11,399 bases of DNA from Phoronis ovalis (GCA_028565635.1 JAOXYB010053523.1:1-11399), one strand, 5' to 3'; positions 1-8,418 are shown, counted from the first letter of the stretch. Numbers and translations: made by a program. The notes: generated from the sequence alone by a model not told the origin.

Positions 1-1229
1 TTATATATACATCCATATTCTCATAATAACATGAAAAGCGGCCAGCTCCATAGCAGACATATAGTATTGAGCCAGCCTTGTAGTTAAACCGCACTCACTA
101 GGTGTCAGCACAGAACAAACTGCGGAACTTCTGCTTCCGGTGATATGTTTGGGCATTTACCGGTATGGCAACATCAATGTTGACACATTTTCACTTAAGT
201 AATATCTAAAACTCCTTATTAATTCATAAACCGTCTTTAATTACCGCGAACATTTGCTAGAGATGAAGTTATTTGCCGAAAAACAAGGCACAATTAAAAA
301 CGGCGACAACTTGCCGACGGAATCTTGATTAAGCATGGCATTTTGTGTTGCGTGGTTATTAAAATTCAAAAGTTATATGCGGGCAAGGTAGATTGTTTAC
401 ATTCCTATTTATTTGTCCATATTGTATAAAAAAACAGTGTGTACGTTCTAGCAACAAAAACGGTGTAAACAGAACCCCTGTAAAATGGATAGTTTTTAAT
501 TATTGCGTCATGTTTGCTTAGTTTTTAATCATTTATATTATAAATGTTATGAAGAACATCAGAAATCAACTGTCCAAAGTTTAGGTTAATAGCTTTATTT
601 GTTGAAAAGTTATAAGGAAACTAATAAACCGTCTGTGAATTTGTAGTAATTAGTCAGCCTTGTCACTGAACGGTGTCACAACAGCACCCTCTGTATCACA
701 CACCTATTAACAGAAAACCAGTTTCCTAGAAAACTATAAATAAATATTAAGTTCATATAATTTGTCATACTAGCTATATCTATATTTGCTTTCAACTAAT
801 TGACCTACACTGCTCTCTTGTTCTAATCAAACATGATACCATGAAGATACAAAGATCTACTTTTTAATACAATTAAAGTTATTGTAAGATGTACATGTAT
901 AAAACTGCACCTGTTTTGACCTTGTATCGCCCGTATGCTAATTTATTTGGTATGTTAATTTAACAATTGGCGCATAATATCTGTTAATTATTCTTTAAAA
1001 TGATGTATTATGATACATAATGCATATATAAAAGGCTTAACATAAATATAGTTGCCATGGAACTAAAACACATACAATGATTGAGAAGTGTGGGGTAGAT
1101 TTTGGGGAATTTTGTGGAAATCCAGAATAATATAAGATTATAAATAATGGTTTTCACTGTCTGCTTTGAATAGGGTCAAATCTTGTTATCGGAATTTCTC
1201 AGTGCAGTCATATATATTTAGTCGATAAT
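1..1229. other. Upstream non-coding region of gene A
   Basis: AT-rich sequence with no open frame of useful length on either strand and no exon-like block flanked by good splice sites. A strong TATA-like string, TATATAAAAGG, lies at 1025-1035 and could mark a distal promoter, but the ATG that follows at 1057 opens only a seven-codon frame. I see no RNA gene or recognisable mobile element here. Confidence 0.6.
1025..1035 (+). promoter_or_regulatory. Candidate distal TATA box of gene A
   Basis: TATATAAAAGG is a near-ideal TATA element. If used, transcription would start near 1055, upstream of the ISRE at 1230, and the ISRE would then sit inside the transcript or a 5' UTR intron. The element at 1607 is closer to the coding start and fits the ISRE layout better. 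Which one works cannot be decided from sequence. Confidence 0.3.
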
Positions 1230-1247
1230 GAAACCGAAACCGAAACT
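1230..1247 (+). promoter_or_regulatory. ISRE / IRF-binding element of gene A
   Basis: GAAACCGAAACCGAAACT contains three GAAA cores spaced by two bases and ends in GAAACT. This is the GAAANNGAAANNGAAACT form recognised by interferon regulatory factors. It lies about 460 bases upstream of the start codon and about 360 upstream of the nearest TATA-like string. The same 18 bases occur, inverted, upstream of gene B. The IRF assignment rests on the known consensus; a short (GAAACC)n hexamer repeat is the alternative. Confidence 0.75.
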
Positions 1248-1606
1248 AGGTGTTCTTAATGATTGTCATATGTAAAACATGTCGCGGTATCAACACAATG
1301 ATTATGATGAAAAATGCAAAAGTATGTCGTTATCTTAAGCAGACTTATTTCAGAGTAAACTAAAATTTTAATATCTTTTTATGTATGATTTTAAGATTAA
1401 CACATTTTATGTTTAATCGTTTGTTGAATTACATCGTTAAGAACCTCATGTTGGGAAATCACCTGATACATCAGATAATAACAACAGTATCCGCTTTTCT
1501 AGGAAATCTGCTTCACTAGAAATTTAGTTTCGATATTAAATGGTAACACAGTATTAAACTATCTACAATTGGATGTGATCTAGGATAAAGATATCAGATT
1601 GTATGT
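1248..1606. other. Non-coding stretch between ISRE and proximal TATA of gene A
   Basis: No coding frame or RNA gene is seen. The only notable item is GGGAAATCAC at 1453-1462, which matches nine of ten positions of the kappaB consensus GGGRNWYYCC. Such matches are common by chance in sequence of this length. Confidence 0.4.
1453..1462 (+). promoter_or_regulatory. Possible kappaB-like (Rel) site
   Basis: GGGAAATCAC differs from GGGRNWYYCC at one base. It lies about 250 bases upstream of gene A's start codon, between the ISRE and the proximal TATA. Rel factors and IRFs often act together on innate immune promoters, which makes the position plausible, but a single degenerate site is weak evidence. 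Confidence 0.25.
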
Positions 1607-1612
1607 TATAAA
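1607..1612 (+). promoter_or_regulatory. Proximal TATA box of gene A
   Basis: TATAAA, in the context gttataaattt, lies 98 bases upstream of the ATG at 1705. That predicts a transcription start near 1637 and a 5' UTR of roughly 70 bases. The spacing resembles gene B, where TATAAA is 73 bases upstream of its ATG. Confidence 0.45.
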
Positions 1613-1627
1613 TTTGTCGTTGGATTC

Positions 1628-1666
1628 ATGGGATTCATGCGTTTCATGACTTTACTTGTTGAATAG
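1628..1666 (+). other. Possible upstream ORF in the gene A leader
   Basis: Three ATGs at 1628, 1637 and 1646 share one frame and end at TAG 1664-1666, giving at most twelve codons. A nine-base duplication, GGATTCATG, creates the first two. If transcription starts upstream of 1646 this uORF would precede the main start and could damp translation. It depends entirely on the transcription start, which is not known. Confidence 0.25.
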
Positions 1667-1704
1667 TAAAGAAACAAGAAACTTGACCAAAGCTGGTCAC
1701 AAAC

Positions 1705-1719
1705 ATGGGCAACAATAGC
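1705..1719 (+). CDS. Gene A exon 1 (myristoylation exon)
   Basis: Five codons, MGNNS, end at a phase-0 donor GTGAGT (1720). The ATG has A at -3 and G at +4. The next exon supplies serine as residue 6, completing MGxxxS. The signal is split from the rest of the protein by a 1.4 kb intron. Confidence 0.75.
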
Positions 1720-4700
1720 GTGAGTACGGTATTGTGTATTTATATATCACTATATTCTGGCTATTTAGTATATGTCTAGTATAACTTTATTTCTGATATA
1801 AAATGATTTGCATTTTACAAAACATATCTATTTAGAGTTACTGCTATAAGTGAGCAAGCCCATTGGTTTTATACGTTTTCTTTCTTCTTCCAATTTTAGC
1901 TATATCTCGAACACGATTACAGCTAGGGACACTGTATTTCAGGTGTGACATCCGCAGAGTAGGTCTGGTCATTAATTGTAATCTCACCTTTGGCATTTCG
2001 TAAAAAACGCTAACTATTGAATTAGCAACTAGACAGCCTTTTAACAAAGGCAGGGTTGCTCATATTATATTTTATACACGTTACATGACCTCTAAATTAC
2101 CTGTCAACATCATTTTTGATCTTTTAAGCAAATAATAGAAATGCATTGCTCTGGGACTTGATTTCAAAGTGTCACTCTTCTCCTCTCAGTGCTTTCTGAA
2201 AATGTTATGCCATTTTGAGAGTTTGAACTCTTGACCTCTAGATGACCTTTTGAAATCAAGGTCAACTCATATGTCACCTTACACGCCTATTGAGCTAAAC
2301 ATTACGACTTGCAGTATGTTTCCTTCACAAAATTAATTTAAAGGATGCTTAAAAGTTTTCCATTTAATATCTAAAAATTTTCACCTTTGACCTCTAAATG
2401 ATTATTGACCTCAATGTCAGCAGTGATTTGCGTTGAGGCAGTCTGACGTTAGCTGAGAAGTCACGGAACACTAACGGATGGATTTATTCAGACTGGCATT
2501 GGGGATGTCAATAAATTAATTGAAAAGATTTCAAAAAATAGTAATACAACCTTATAGTACCGAAATGTTTTCAAGGTCATCTAAATACTTCGTTGCGTCT
2601 CAATATTATCATTTTGGAACGTTTTGAGCAATTTTCAGAAATTGACCTTCGACCTTCAAATGACTTTTTGACCTAAAGGTCAACAAAGGTCTACCCTGGG
2701 TATGCCACACTTTGAGTACCGTGCCTCCAGCCGTAACTGTTTTTGAGATATAGCTTGCTGAAAATTGAAAAAAAAGAGAAAAGAAAAACGTACAAAACCA
2801 ATAGACGTGCTCCCTTATGCTGTTGTTCGGCAGGTGCCTTCATGTCTCGCTACAATGTTGAATGTTAGAATAACAAGATACAGGAATCATATTCTGACTA
2901 GAAAATTGGATACTCATTAGTACCTGACAAATAGTGACAGTCCTAGAGGACATCGATTTTTTAACCCATCTGCATGCTAGAAAACTGATAAGCGAATTGT
3001 AATACTATAACAGAGATCCAAATCTGTTCGGCTGCGCTTCAGCTAATAGTTCTATGCCTAATATGTAGTGTGTTCGTTTACATATACCTTTAGAGCAACA
3101 ACGTGGTTTATAAGAAAGTTGACAAAACAGAAGACGCTATAAGGGAAGCGAAAGAAAAGCAGAAACTGATTTTACAACAGGAATCCGATAGACTTAACAA
3201 CCAGAACAAAGTCATGAAATTTATTAGTCAGTGTGACGAGGAGAGGATTAAACTGAAAAAATACAAGTAAGTGAAACTACAAATTGATGATTAAACTGAA
3301 TTAGGTATAAATAAATATTATCAAGTCCAGAATGTGATGTCTTAATAGTGCTTCAATATTTGTGTTCATAACAGATTTGGAACTGAGCTTGGTAGACAAA
3401 ACTTTGCTCGTTTGAATGTAAATGCTATTGACAACTCTGCAGAAGGCGTAAGAATTGCTTTGCTTGGAATGACTGGAAGTGGAAAGAGCTCTTTTATTAA
3501 CACGTGCGAGATGGCAATTGGACCTAAGGATCGAGGTATATTTTCCATGCACTGTTTAGCACTAAGATACGTGACATGCATATATTCATCTGAAAGATTA
3601 ATGTTTTACTGAACACGTTATTACGTAATTTTATCCCTTGCTGTTCTGGGTCCCGGTTCAGGAGCCAAATGCGTTTTCAAAAACAATCGTAACTTTACGC
3701 AAGTGTCTTTACAGAGTTGCGGAATCGTAAACATTTACGAAAATCGTAAGTATTTAAGATATTTATAGGTTCTTCAAAAATCCAGACGTCTGGCACAGAG
3801 GGCACAGTGCGATTGGAAGATTATTTATATGATTGTGACGTTAACTTCCGGTTGATAGATACCCGAGGTTTCCAAAGATTTACAGTTGGAGAGCTGTGTG
3901 CTATGAAAAGGTGAGAACGAGTTCTTATGAGCAAGTTGTTTACTTCATTACTTATTAACTAATTATCAACATAGGACAATTCTACATTGGTTGGTTTAGC
4001 ATAAGAGCTCTATTCTATCTACATCATGTTGTAGAATTTTGTATGGAGTCACTAATTCGGCAGAAACAATACATTTCCACGAAAATGGCGAAATTGTACC
4101 ACAGCCCATTGAAAATTGTATTCATGCCTGTATTATGGTCCTTAAATGCAATGACCCTAGAGTATTAAATGGAACATACATACAGACGTATGCGGAAGTT
4201 AGGAAATTTCTCAAACCAATAGGTATGTTTTTAAACACTTCAACAAGAGCAAAGTTTTCAATTCTTTAAGATTTTTATTCTGGACGTTAGATTATGCAAT
4301 TTATATGCCTCAACACTGTTCACAGAAACATATTTGTGTTCTTGTATTTTACAGAATATTGTCAATGTGTATAATACTTTGTACAGTGTACAGCATTACA
4401 TACCGATACTAAAACTTAACAGTCAGTTATTAAAACATGATTTACTTGCACAGAAACGGTTCTCATCATTTCATAGGTATGACGCCAGTGACGGTTGTTA
4501 CTCACGAAGATAAAATGCCGATAGAGGAAACTCACGAGACAATAACTGCTAAAGCGTCTGCTGTCACGGGATCCCCACGGGATCATATTTTCTTCATTGC
4601 AAACTATAGAGAGGGGCATATGGATGTAAATTACAAAACGAATTTGATGGTATGTTTTTACTATTTAAGAAATTATTGATACAAAAAGATGTTGCAAACG

Positions 4701-5580
4701 AATGATTTAGCCACCATCTTATTAAAACGAGTGTGATTATAAAAAGGTTAAGACATCAAGCTTAATATATTATGTATATTAACAGGTGTTTAAAATTATC
4801 AAAAAGACCCTTCAAAAGGCAGAACGTTATGTGAAGCTCGTGAAACAGATTGAAAAAAACAAGCAAGAAGATGAGGAAGACGATTTTAGTGTAGTGGACA
4901 GTTCTGGTGTTGCAGGTATTGCACATTATAATATCACAACAGAGTGATGATACGCGTTTGCTGGTTTTAGCTCCCTTCAATTGTAGACAGAACAAAAAAG
5001 TGTTTCTGACCTTTTTCATGTGTGAATAGTATTCACATTTATTGTATAAGATGTTAGTAGGCTTCTATAGTAAGCAGTTATGTATGTCTAAGTCACAACA
5101 TAAACAGTAGTAACATGCGTTGTAGTCTCGATTTTAGGTTACTTTACTCGCACATTTTACTTCATTTCTCACTTTGTACGTTTTCACGTCAATCATTTCT
5201 AAAATTTTCGTATTGCAGACCAGACTTGTGAAGATTTCTTGAATGTTTATATTTCAGACCAGACTTGTGAAGATTTCTTGAATGTTTATATTTCAGACCA
5301 GACTTGTGAAGATTTCTTGAATGTTTATATTTCAGACCAGACTTGTGAAGAGTTCTTGAATGTTTATATTTCAGACCAGACTTGTGAAGATTTCTTGCGA
5401 GAACAAATGCAAATCAACCAATGGACGGCCGAAGTGACAGGACAAGTGCTGCATACCTTACACCAAAACGACATCTACCTGGCCAAGGATTTACGTAATC
5501 CAGATCTTTGGTCACTCGTTGAAGGGAGTCTATCTCTTGGAACAAAAAGCAGCATCAAAAGAGCTTTAAAAATACACTAA
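1705..5580 (+). CDS. Gene A: N-myristoylated coiled-coil IFI44-like P-loop GTPase
   Basis: Joined exons 1705-1719, 3094-3266, 3375-3535, 3769-3910, 4035-4222, 4477-4649, 4786-4915 and 5219-5580 give 447 codons plus stop. All phases match and every intron is GT...AG. Residues 1-6 (MGNNSS) fit the MGxxxS N-myristoylation signal, predicting membrane attachment. Residues about 15-63 are charged and coiled-coil-like. The GTPase domain has Walker A GMTGSGKSS at 94-102 (Lys100), a TEGT segment at 126-129, G3 DTRG at 147-150, a hydrophobic strand ending in NDPR at 203-206, G4 THED at 235-238 and ANY at 268-270. A helix with AERYVK follows, then an acidic linker. Residues 328-387 hold five copies of a 13-residue repeat, the last truncated, and 388-447 a small helical domain. 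The motif order matches vertebrate IFI44/IFI44L, though those lack this N-terminus. GTP binding is well supported; an immune role is inferred from family and ISRE. Confidence 0.85.
1841..1970 (+). repeat. Left inverted repeat arm
   Basis: Shared landmarks with the right arm, in order, are a CATTGGTTTTATACG block (right arm TATTGGTTTTGTACG), a pyrimidine-rich run, CAATTTT, GCTATATCTC, a TTACAGCT-like block (right arm TTACGGCT) and GTAGGTCT (right arm GTAGACCT). Confidence 0.65.
2231..2684. repeat. Degenerate TGACCT/AGGTCA modules inside the element
   Basis: Three diverged copies of a module of about 36 bases have the form TTGACCTCTAAATGA..TTTGACCT..AAGGTCAAC. They lie at 2231-2266, 2387-2421 and 2648-2684, with a partial copy near 2086. 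Each is preceded by an AT-rich stretch containing TTTTGA or AATTTTC strings, so the true unit may be longer. The third copy carries TTGACCT-AA-AGGTCAA at 2668-2683. They look like remnants of an internal tandem repeat and are not coding. Confidence 0.5.
2685..2822 (-). repeat. Right inverted repeat arm
   Basis: This is the reverse complement of the left arm with scattered substitutions and a longer homopurine run (2767-2788). The same landmarks appear in reverse order, including GAGATATAGC at 2743-2752 and CCAATAGACGTGCTCCC near the outer end. Confidence 0.65.
3094..3266 (+). CDS. Gene A exon 2 (coiled-coil segment)
   Basis: Encodes residues 6-62 plus two bases of residue 63. It is rich in Lys, Glu, Gln and Arg with spaced Ile/Leu/Val, as expected for a helical coiled coil. 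The acceptor is TTTAG and the donor GTAAGT (3267). The first codon, AGC, gives the Ser at position 6 of the myristoylation signal. Confidence 0.75.
3375..3535 (+). CDS. Gene A exon 3 (Walker A exon)
   Basis: Encodes residues 63-116 plus one base. It includes the first beta strand (VRIALLG) and the P-loop GMTGSGKSS, followed by FINT. The acceptor is ATAACAG. The donor is the weaker GTATAT at 3536. Phase 2 in and phase 1 out are consistent with the neighbouring exons. Confidence 0.85.
3769..3910 (+). CDS. Gene A exon 4 (G2/G3 exon)
   Basis: Completes Gly117 and encodes residues 118-163 plus two bases. It carries SGTEGT, with the Thr candidates for the G2 switch, and LIDTRGF, the DxxG motif that contacts the gamma phosphate and magnesium in GTPases. 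The acceptor is TTATAG and the donor GTGAGA. Confidence 0.85.
4035..4222 (+). CDS. Gene A exon 5
   Basis: Completes Arg164 and encodes residues 165-226 plus one base. It contains the hydrophobic core strand ACIMVLKCNDPR at 195-206. Gene B has a matching strand ending in QDPR. The acceptor is TTGTAG and the donor GTATGT. Confidence 0.85.
4477..4649 (+). CDS. Gene A exon 6 (G4 exon)
   Basis: Completes Gly227 and encodes residues 228-284. VTVVTHEDK carries the guanine-specificity motif in the THxD form used by IFI44-type GTPases. FFIANY at 265-270 matches the conserved NY position after the next strand. The acceptor is TCATAG; the donor GTATGT is in phase 0. Confidence 0.85.
4786..4915 (+). CDS. 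Gene A exon 7 (C-terminal helix and acidic linker)
   Basis: Encodes residues 285-327 plus one base. A basic amphipathic helix containing AERYVKLVKQ is followed by an acidic run, EDEEDD, at 312-317. The acceptor is TTAACAG; the donor GTATTG is in phase 1. Confidence 0.8.
5219..5397 (+). repeat. 39-bp tandem repeat carrying its own splice acceptors
   Basis: Five copies of a 23-base coding block begin at 5219, 5258, 5297, 5336 and 5375. They are separated by four identical 16-base linkers, AATGTTTATATTTCAG. The linker ends in CAG behind a T-rich tract, so every copy is preceded by a usable 3' splice site followed by ACCAG. Only one base differs among the copies (copy 4, GAAGAG for GAAGAT, Asp to Glu). 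Period 39 is a multiple of three, so frame is kept whichever acceptor is used. Near-identity of the copies suggests recent expansion. Confidence 0.9.
5219..5580 (+). CDS. Gene A exon 8 (tandem repeat and C-terminal domain)
   Basis: Read from the first acceptor at 5217-5218, it completes Asp328 and encodes residues 329-447 before TAA 5578-5580. Residues 328-387 are a repeat of DQTCEDFLNVYIS. Residues 388-447 look helical, with WTAEV, LHQNDIYLAKDL, LWSLVEGSL and LGTKSSIKRAL. That pattern is loosely like a SAM or other small helical adaptor domain, but I cannot name the family. The ordinary exon may begin at any of five acceptors. Confidence 0.75.
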
Positions 5581-5632
5581 ACTATGTTATGCGAAATAGC
5601 ATTCCAAGATTAAGAAAAAAGTGATTAGCATG

Positions 5633-5638
5633 AATAAA
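5633..5638 (+). terminator. Gene A polyadenylation signal
   Basis: AATAAA lies 53 bases after the stop codon, giving a short 3' UTR of about 70-80 bases. No stronger signal lies nearer. Confidence 0.6.
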
Positions 5639-5639
5639 G

Positions 5640-8285
5640 CGCAATACAAACAGGAGGATTATTACTATGAGCACATCTGCATGTATTGTAACAATTTGCA
5701 ATTGACATGAAATAATTGCTATGAGGTCAAACCAAGAAAAAATTGTTGTGAAACATCTGATATCATAATAACTGCCTCTTAGGGCAAATTTAAAGTAAGG
5801 AATGTGCATTCTACTGGTTTAAAACAAATCCAGATTAAACATTTTTAATGATGTGTCCTGTTTACCAATGGATGCATAACTTATATCTTGGGCATGTGTG
5901 TTCATAACAATTTACTAAACAACAAGCATACCTGACCGTTATATAATACAACATTTTCGGATACCCCTGAATAATTTTAACCTGAAAATTGACCTTTACT
6001 TGACATTTTAACTTCAATATCATAATAGGCAGCGAGTCCCTAGCATTCTAATGTTTGTAAATCAATAACTGCTTTTAGCAAACTATATCAAAAGCAACAC
6101 TGGTATTACTGCGAAGAAATGGGGCATCATGCTGTTTGCATGAAGTAACTTAAAACTTGAACGTTACACTCTAAAACTTTTATTACACGGACATTTGGGA
6201 AGAACTTTTTAGTGATGTGTCCAAATCTATGTCCCAGAGACAGACTCCCAGCTTTTAAAGATTTGGATTCTTCACTTTAATTAAAAAAAATGTTGCTTAA
6301 ACAAATATTTTTTGAAGTACCCATTGGATGTTCATAATCTAGTCAGTAAAATTATACTTATTGTTGTGTGTCTACTGCATGTTTGGAGGGAGGTAGCATT
6401 TGTTCTTTGGTATCTAATACTTTTAGCCATTGCTGTAACCGATTCAATTAAACGTTAGCTAGTTCCAATTGACTTAACTGTCTTGTGGTAGCCTTGATAA
6501 TAACAGTATTGACGTGGTATGCAGCATATAAATATCTGATACAAAATGAGAAGTATTTTTAAATGTAGTTATCGAATAGCGGGAAAAAGTAGTTTTCGAC
6601 AGATGAAAAGAAAATTACAATAACATTGCCCAATGTCTCATCAGTTGTGATTTTTGTTTAAACAGCTAGCCCTACAGAAATACAAAACTTGTTATGTGAT
6701 AGACAACATTCTGCCACATCTTTTAGTTAAAACATTATAACATTCTTGCTTACTATTTGTATTTTCTAACGGAAACCTTAGAAAGCAACGTTTTGCTGTT
6801 ATATATATAATGGATTAAATTCTTATTTTCTTGTTTTTATATTTTCGACTTACGTATGCATTGTTTAAGCGGTACTTGTATAAAAGAATCTATACTATAT
6901 ATACAAATCACATTAACATTATCCGTTTTGCAATTAAAATTTGTTATGCTTAATTCGAAATTAACAAATACAGATATTTGACTGTAAACGAAAATATGCT
7001 AATAAATGTATTTTCCGGCTATCTTTGCAACTGACATAGCTAAATATAGGAGATAACCATATCGCCGTAACTTGTGACTAGTTTCGTTCCGACAAGATTG
7101 AAGAAGATGGGGGAAATATCTTTGTTACCTACCACAGAAAACTTTAAACGTATACACGACTAAAATCGGTTTGCTACGAATATAATTAAAAGTGCATTTA
7201 AATTCTAATTTGGTCCACTGTTTTATTTGTAAACGCAGGATGTTTTTGTTATATTTTGGTTTGCCTGTTTATTTCTGGCGATCATTTGAGTAATGATTAA
7301 CTAAGGTAATTCCCATGATTCATATGTTGCCAAATATCGTACAAAATTTCCCAGCGTCAACTTTGCTAATATTATTATAGGAATTTCCAGAAAAAGCTGT
7401 CAATCACCATCAGTCAAAAAATAAAAGCAGATGTTAGTATTACGTACATCGTGATATACATTTAAAATATACTGTATTACAACAAATACATGTGATGATA
7501 ATTTTTTTTAATTATATGATGTCATCTTATTACATAATTAAATTCAAACAGAAAAATCATGTTTATGTTGCTGAAGTAACTGACCTTTAAAACAGAGATT
7601 TTCGTATTGCGTTGTTTCGATTTCATGAGTATAATTACACTGAATTGAGAAATTGGCGATATTACTGCAATTTATCGGGGGAAAATCACGTGACTATGTA
7701 CACTTGAAAATATCAGGGTAATTACAGCACGGATAACCACGATAATGGTGTCACCTATACTTTATATAGTTACTTCATCTTCTTTATTCTCCCTTAGGGC
7801 CAAATTAGAAACAGGCACAAATATGACATGGTTTTAAATCACTAGAATTATAGCAACACTATAATGGTACGCAAAATAAAACAGCAATTTTTATAGTTTG
7901 AATCCCTTTTTTACGTGTTTGTATTCACTAACATTCTCACCATTCATTGTGATCCGTGGAAATTTGAATTAGTTTGCATAACTTATCAAAGACCAGACTA
8001 ACATTGCTAGACGCACTTTTACTATAGATAATTGAAATAAATTTCATATTTAATTCAAACATATTGTCTAAAAAGTTTATTTTTATTTGAATTTAAGAAA
8101 ATGTTGTTTTTTCTAGCTTGGTTAAGTACATGTGATATTTTTTTATAAAAAAAGTCGTAAGCTTTATAAGTACGTTTGTAGCTTTCCCAAGTAAACTATT
8201 CAGAAAGCAATACCGTCAATAATAAACTGCGCCTAATATTAATTTGTTGTTTCTATTAATATCGAAAGCAAAACAAAATATCATT
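5640..8285. other. Intergenic spacer between genes A and B
   Basis: About 2.6 kb of AT-rich sequence with no convincing coding exon on either strand. The minus-strand frame at 5582-5809 starts at the gene A stop and has no support. I see no RNA gene and no clear repeat array, only scattered homopolymer runs. A two-core IRF-like string lies at 7615-7624. Confidence 0.6.
7615..7624 (-). promoter_or_regulatory. Weak two-core IRF-like site
   Basis: TTTCGATTTC reads GAAATCGAAA on the minus strand, matching GAAANNGAAA. It lies 868 bases upstream of gene B's ATG. Two-core matches are expected by chance at modest frequency, so this is only a candidate distal element. Confidence 0.25.
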
Positions 8286-8308
8286 AGTTTCGGTTTCGGT
8301 TTCGGTTT
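8286..8308 (-). promoter_or_regulatory. ISRE / IRF-binding element of gene B
   Basis: AGTTTCGGTTTCGGTTTC at 8286-8303, extended by GGTTT, is the exact reverse complement of the gene A element, with one further AAACC unit. It lies 111 bases upstream of the TATA box and about 185 upstream of the ATG, a typical position for an inducible promoter. Orientation is opposite to gene A, which ISREs tolerate. Confidence 0.8.
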
Positions 8309-8369
8309 GTTACAATTTTGTGGAAAGGCTTTAGTTCGAAGCAGTAGACGATATCAGTGGTATTCGCTA

Positions 8370-8391
8370 GAAACTACGAGTGAAACTGAAT
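8370..8391 (+). promoter_or_regulatory. Second IRF-like pair in the gene B promoter
   Basis: GAAACT at 8370-8375 and GAAACTGAAT at 8382-8391 lie between the ISRE and the TATA box. The second string is one base short of GAAANNGAAA. The two GAAACT units are 12 bases apart, about one helical turn. Confidence 0.4.
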
Positions 8392-8418
8392 GGTTAGATG
8401 TTGTGCACTGCCAGAAAA

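Larger units (their letters stand above)
1841..2822. mobile_element. Non-autonomous element with long terminal inverted repeats
   Basis: About 980 bases bounded by imperfect inverted repeats of roughly 130-140 bases. The left arm is 1841-1970 and the right arm 2685-2822. The outer ends read CTGCTATAAGTGAGCA and, on the other strand, CAGCATAAGGGAGCA. By eye the arms are about 70% identical, with insertions in the right arm. The interior has no transposase-like frame; the open frame across the left arm on the minus strand (1844-2047) is a by-product of the repeat. No clean target-site duplication is visible (TTA left, TTG right). It is probably an old MITE-like or foldback element; the superfamily cannot be assigned. 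Confidence 0.6.
1720..3093 (+). other. Gene A intron 1
   Basis: Bounded by GTGAGT and an acceptor ...ccttTAG. It contains the inverted-repeat element at 1841-2822. The rest (1726-1840 and 2823-3093) shows no coding potential or other recognisable structure. Confidence 0.7.

Noticed and set aside
1844-2047. Minus-strand open frame of 67 codons
   Set aside because: It lies in the left arm of the inverted-repeat element, has no recognisable motif and no promoter or splice support.
3715-3745. A 31-base block in gene A intron 3 with a good acceptor (CTTTACAG) and donor (GTAAGT)
   Set aside because: Inclusion breaks the frame before the G3 motif, and the following intron would be only 23 bases, too short to splice. 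The local CGTAAA/TTTACG inverted repeat explains its look.
4762-5019. Minus-strand open frame of 85 codons
   Set aside because: It is antisense to gene A exon 7, whose frame, splice sites and similarity to gene B are convincing.
1705-5580. Assigning gene A to the GIMAP/AIG1 family
   Set aside because: GIMAP proteins have a different conserved box between G3 and G4 and a TKxD-type G4. The THED motif, the downstream NY and the C-terminal helix fit the IFI44 layout better, although only a profile search can settle it.
5582-5809. Minus-strand open frame of 75 codons beside the gene A stop
   Set aside because: Composition is that of translated AT-rich DNA, rich in Ile, Phe and Leu. It overlaps gene A's 3' UTR and has no supporting signals.
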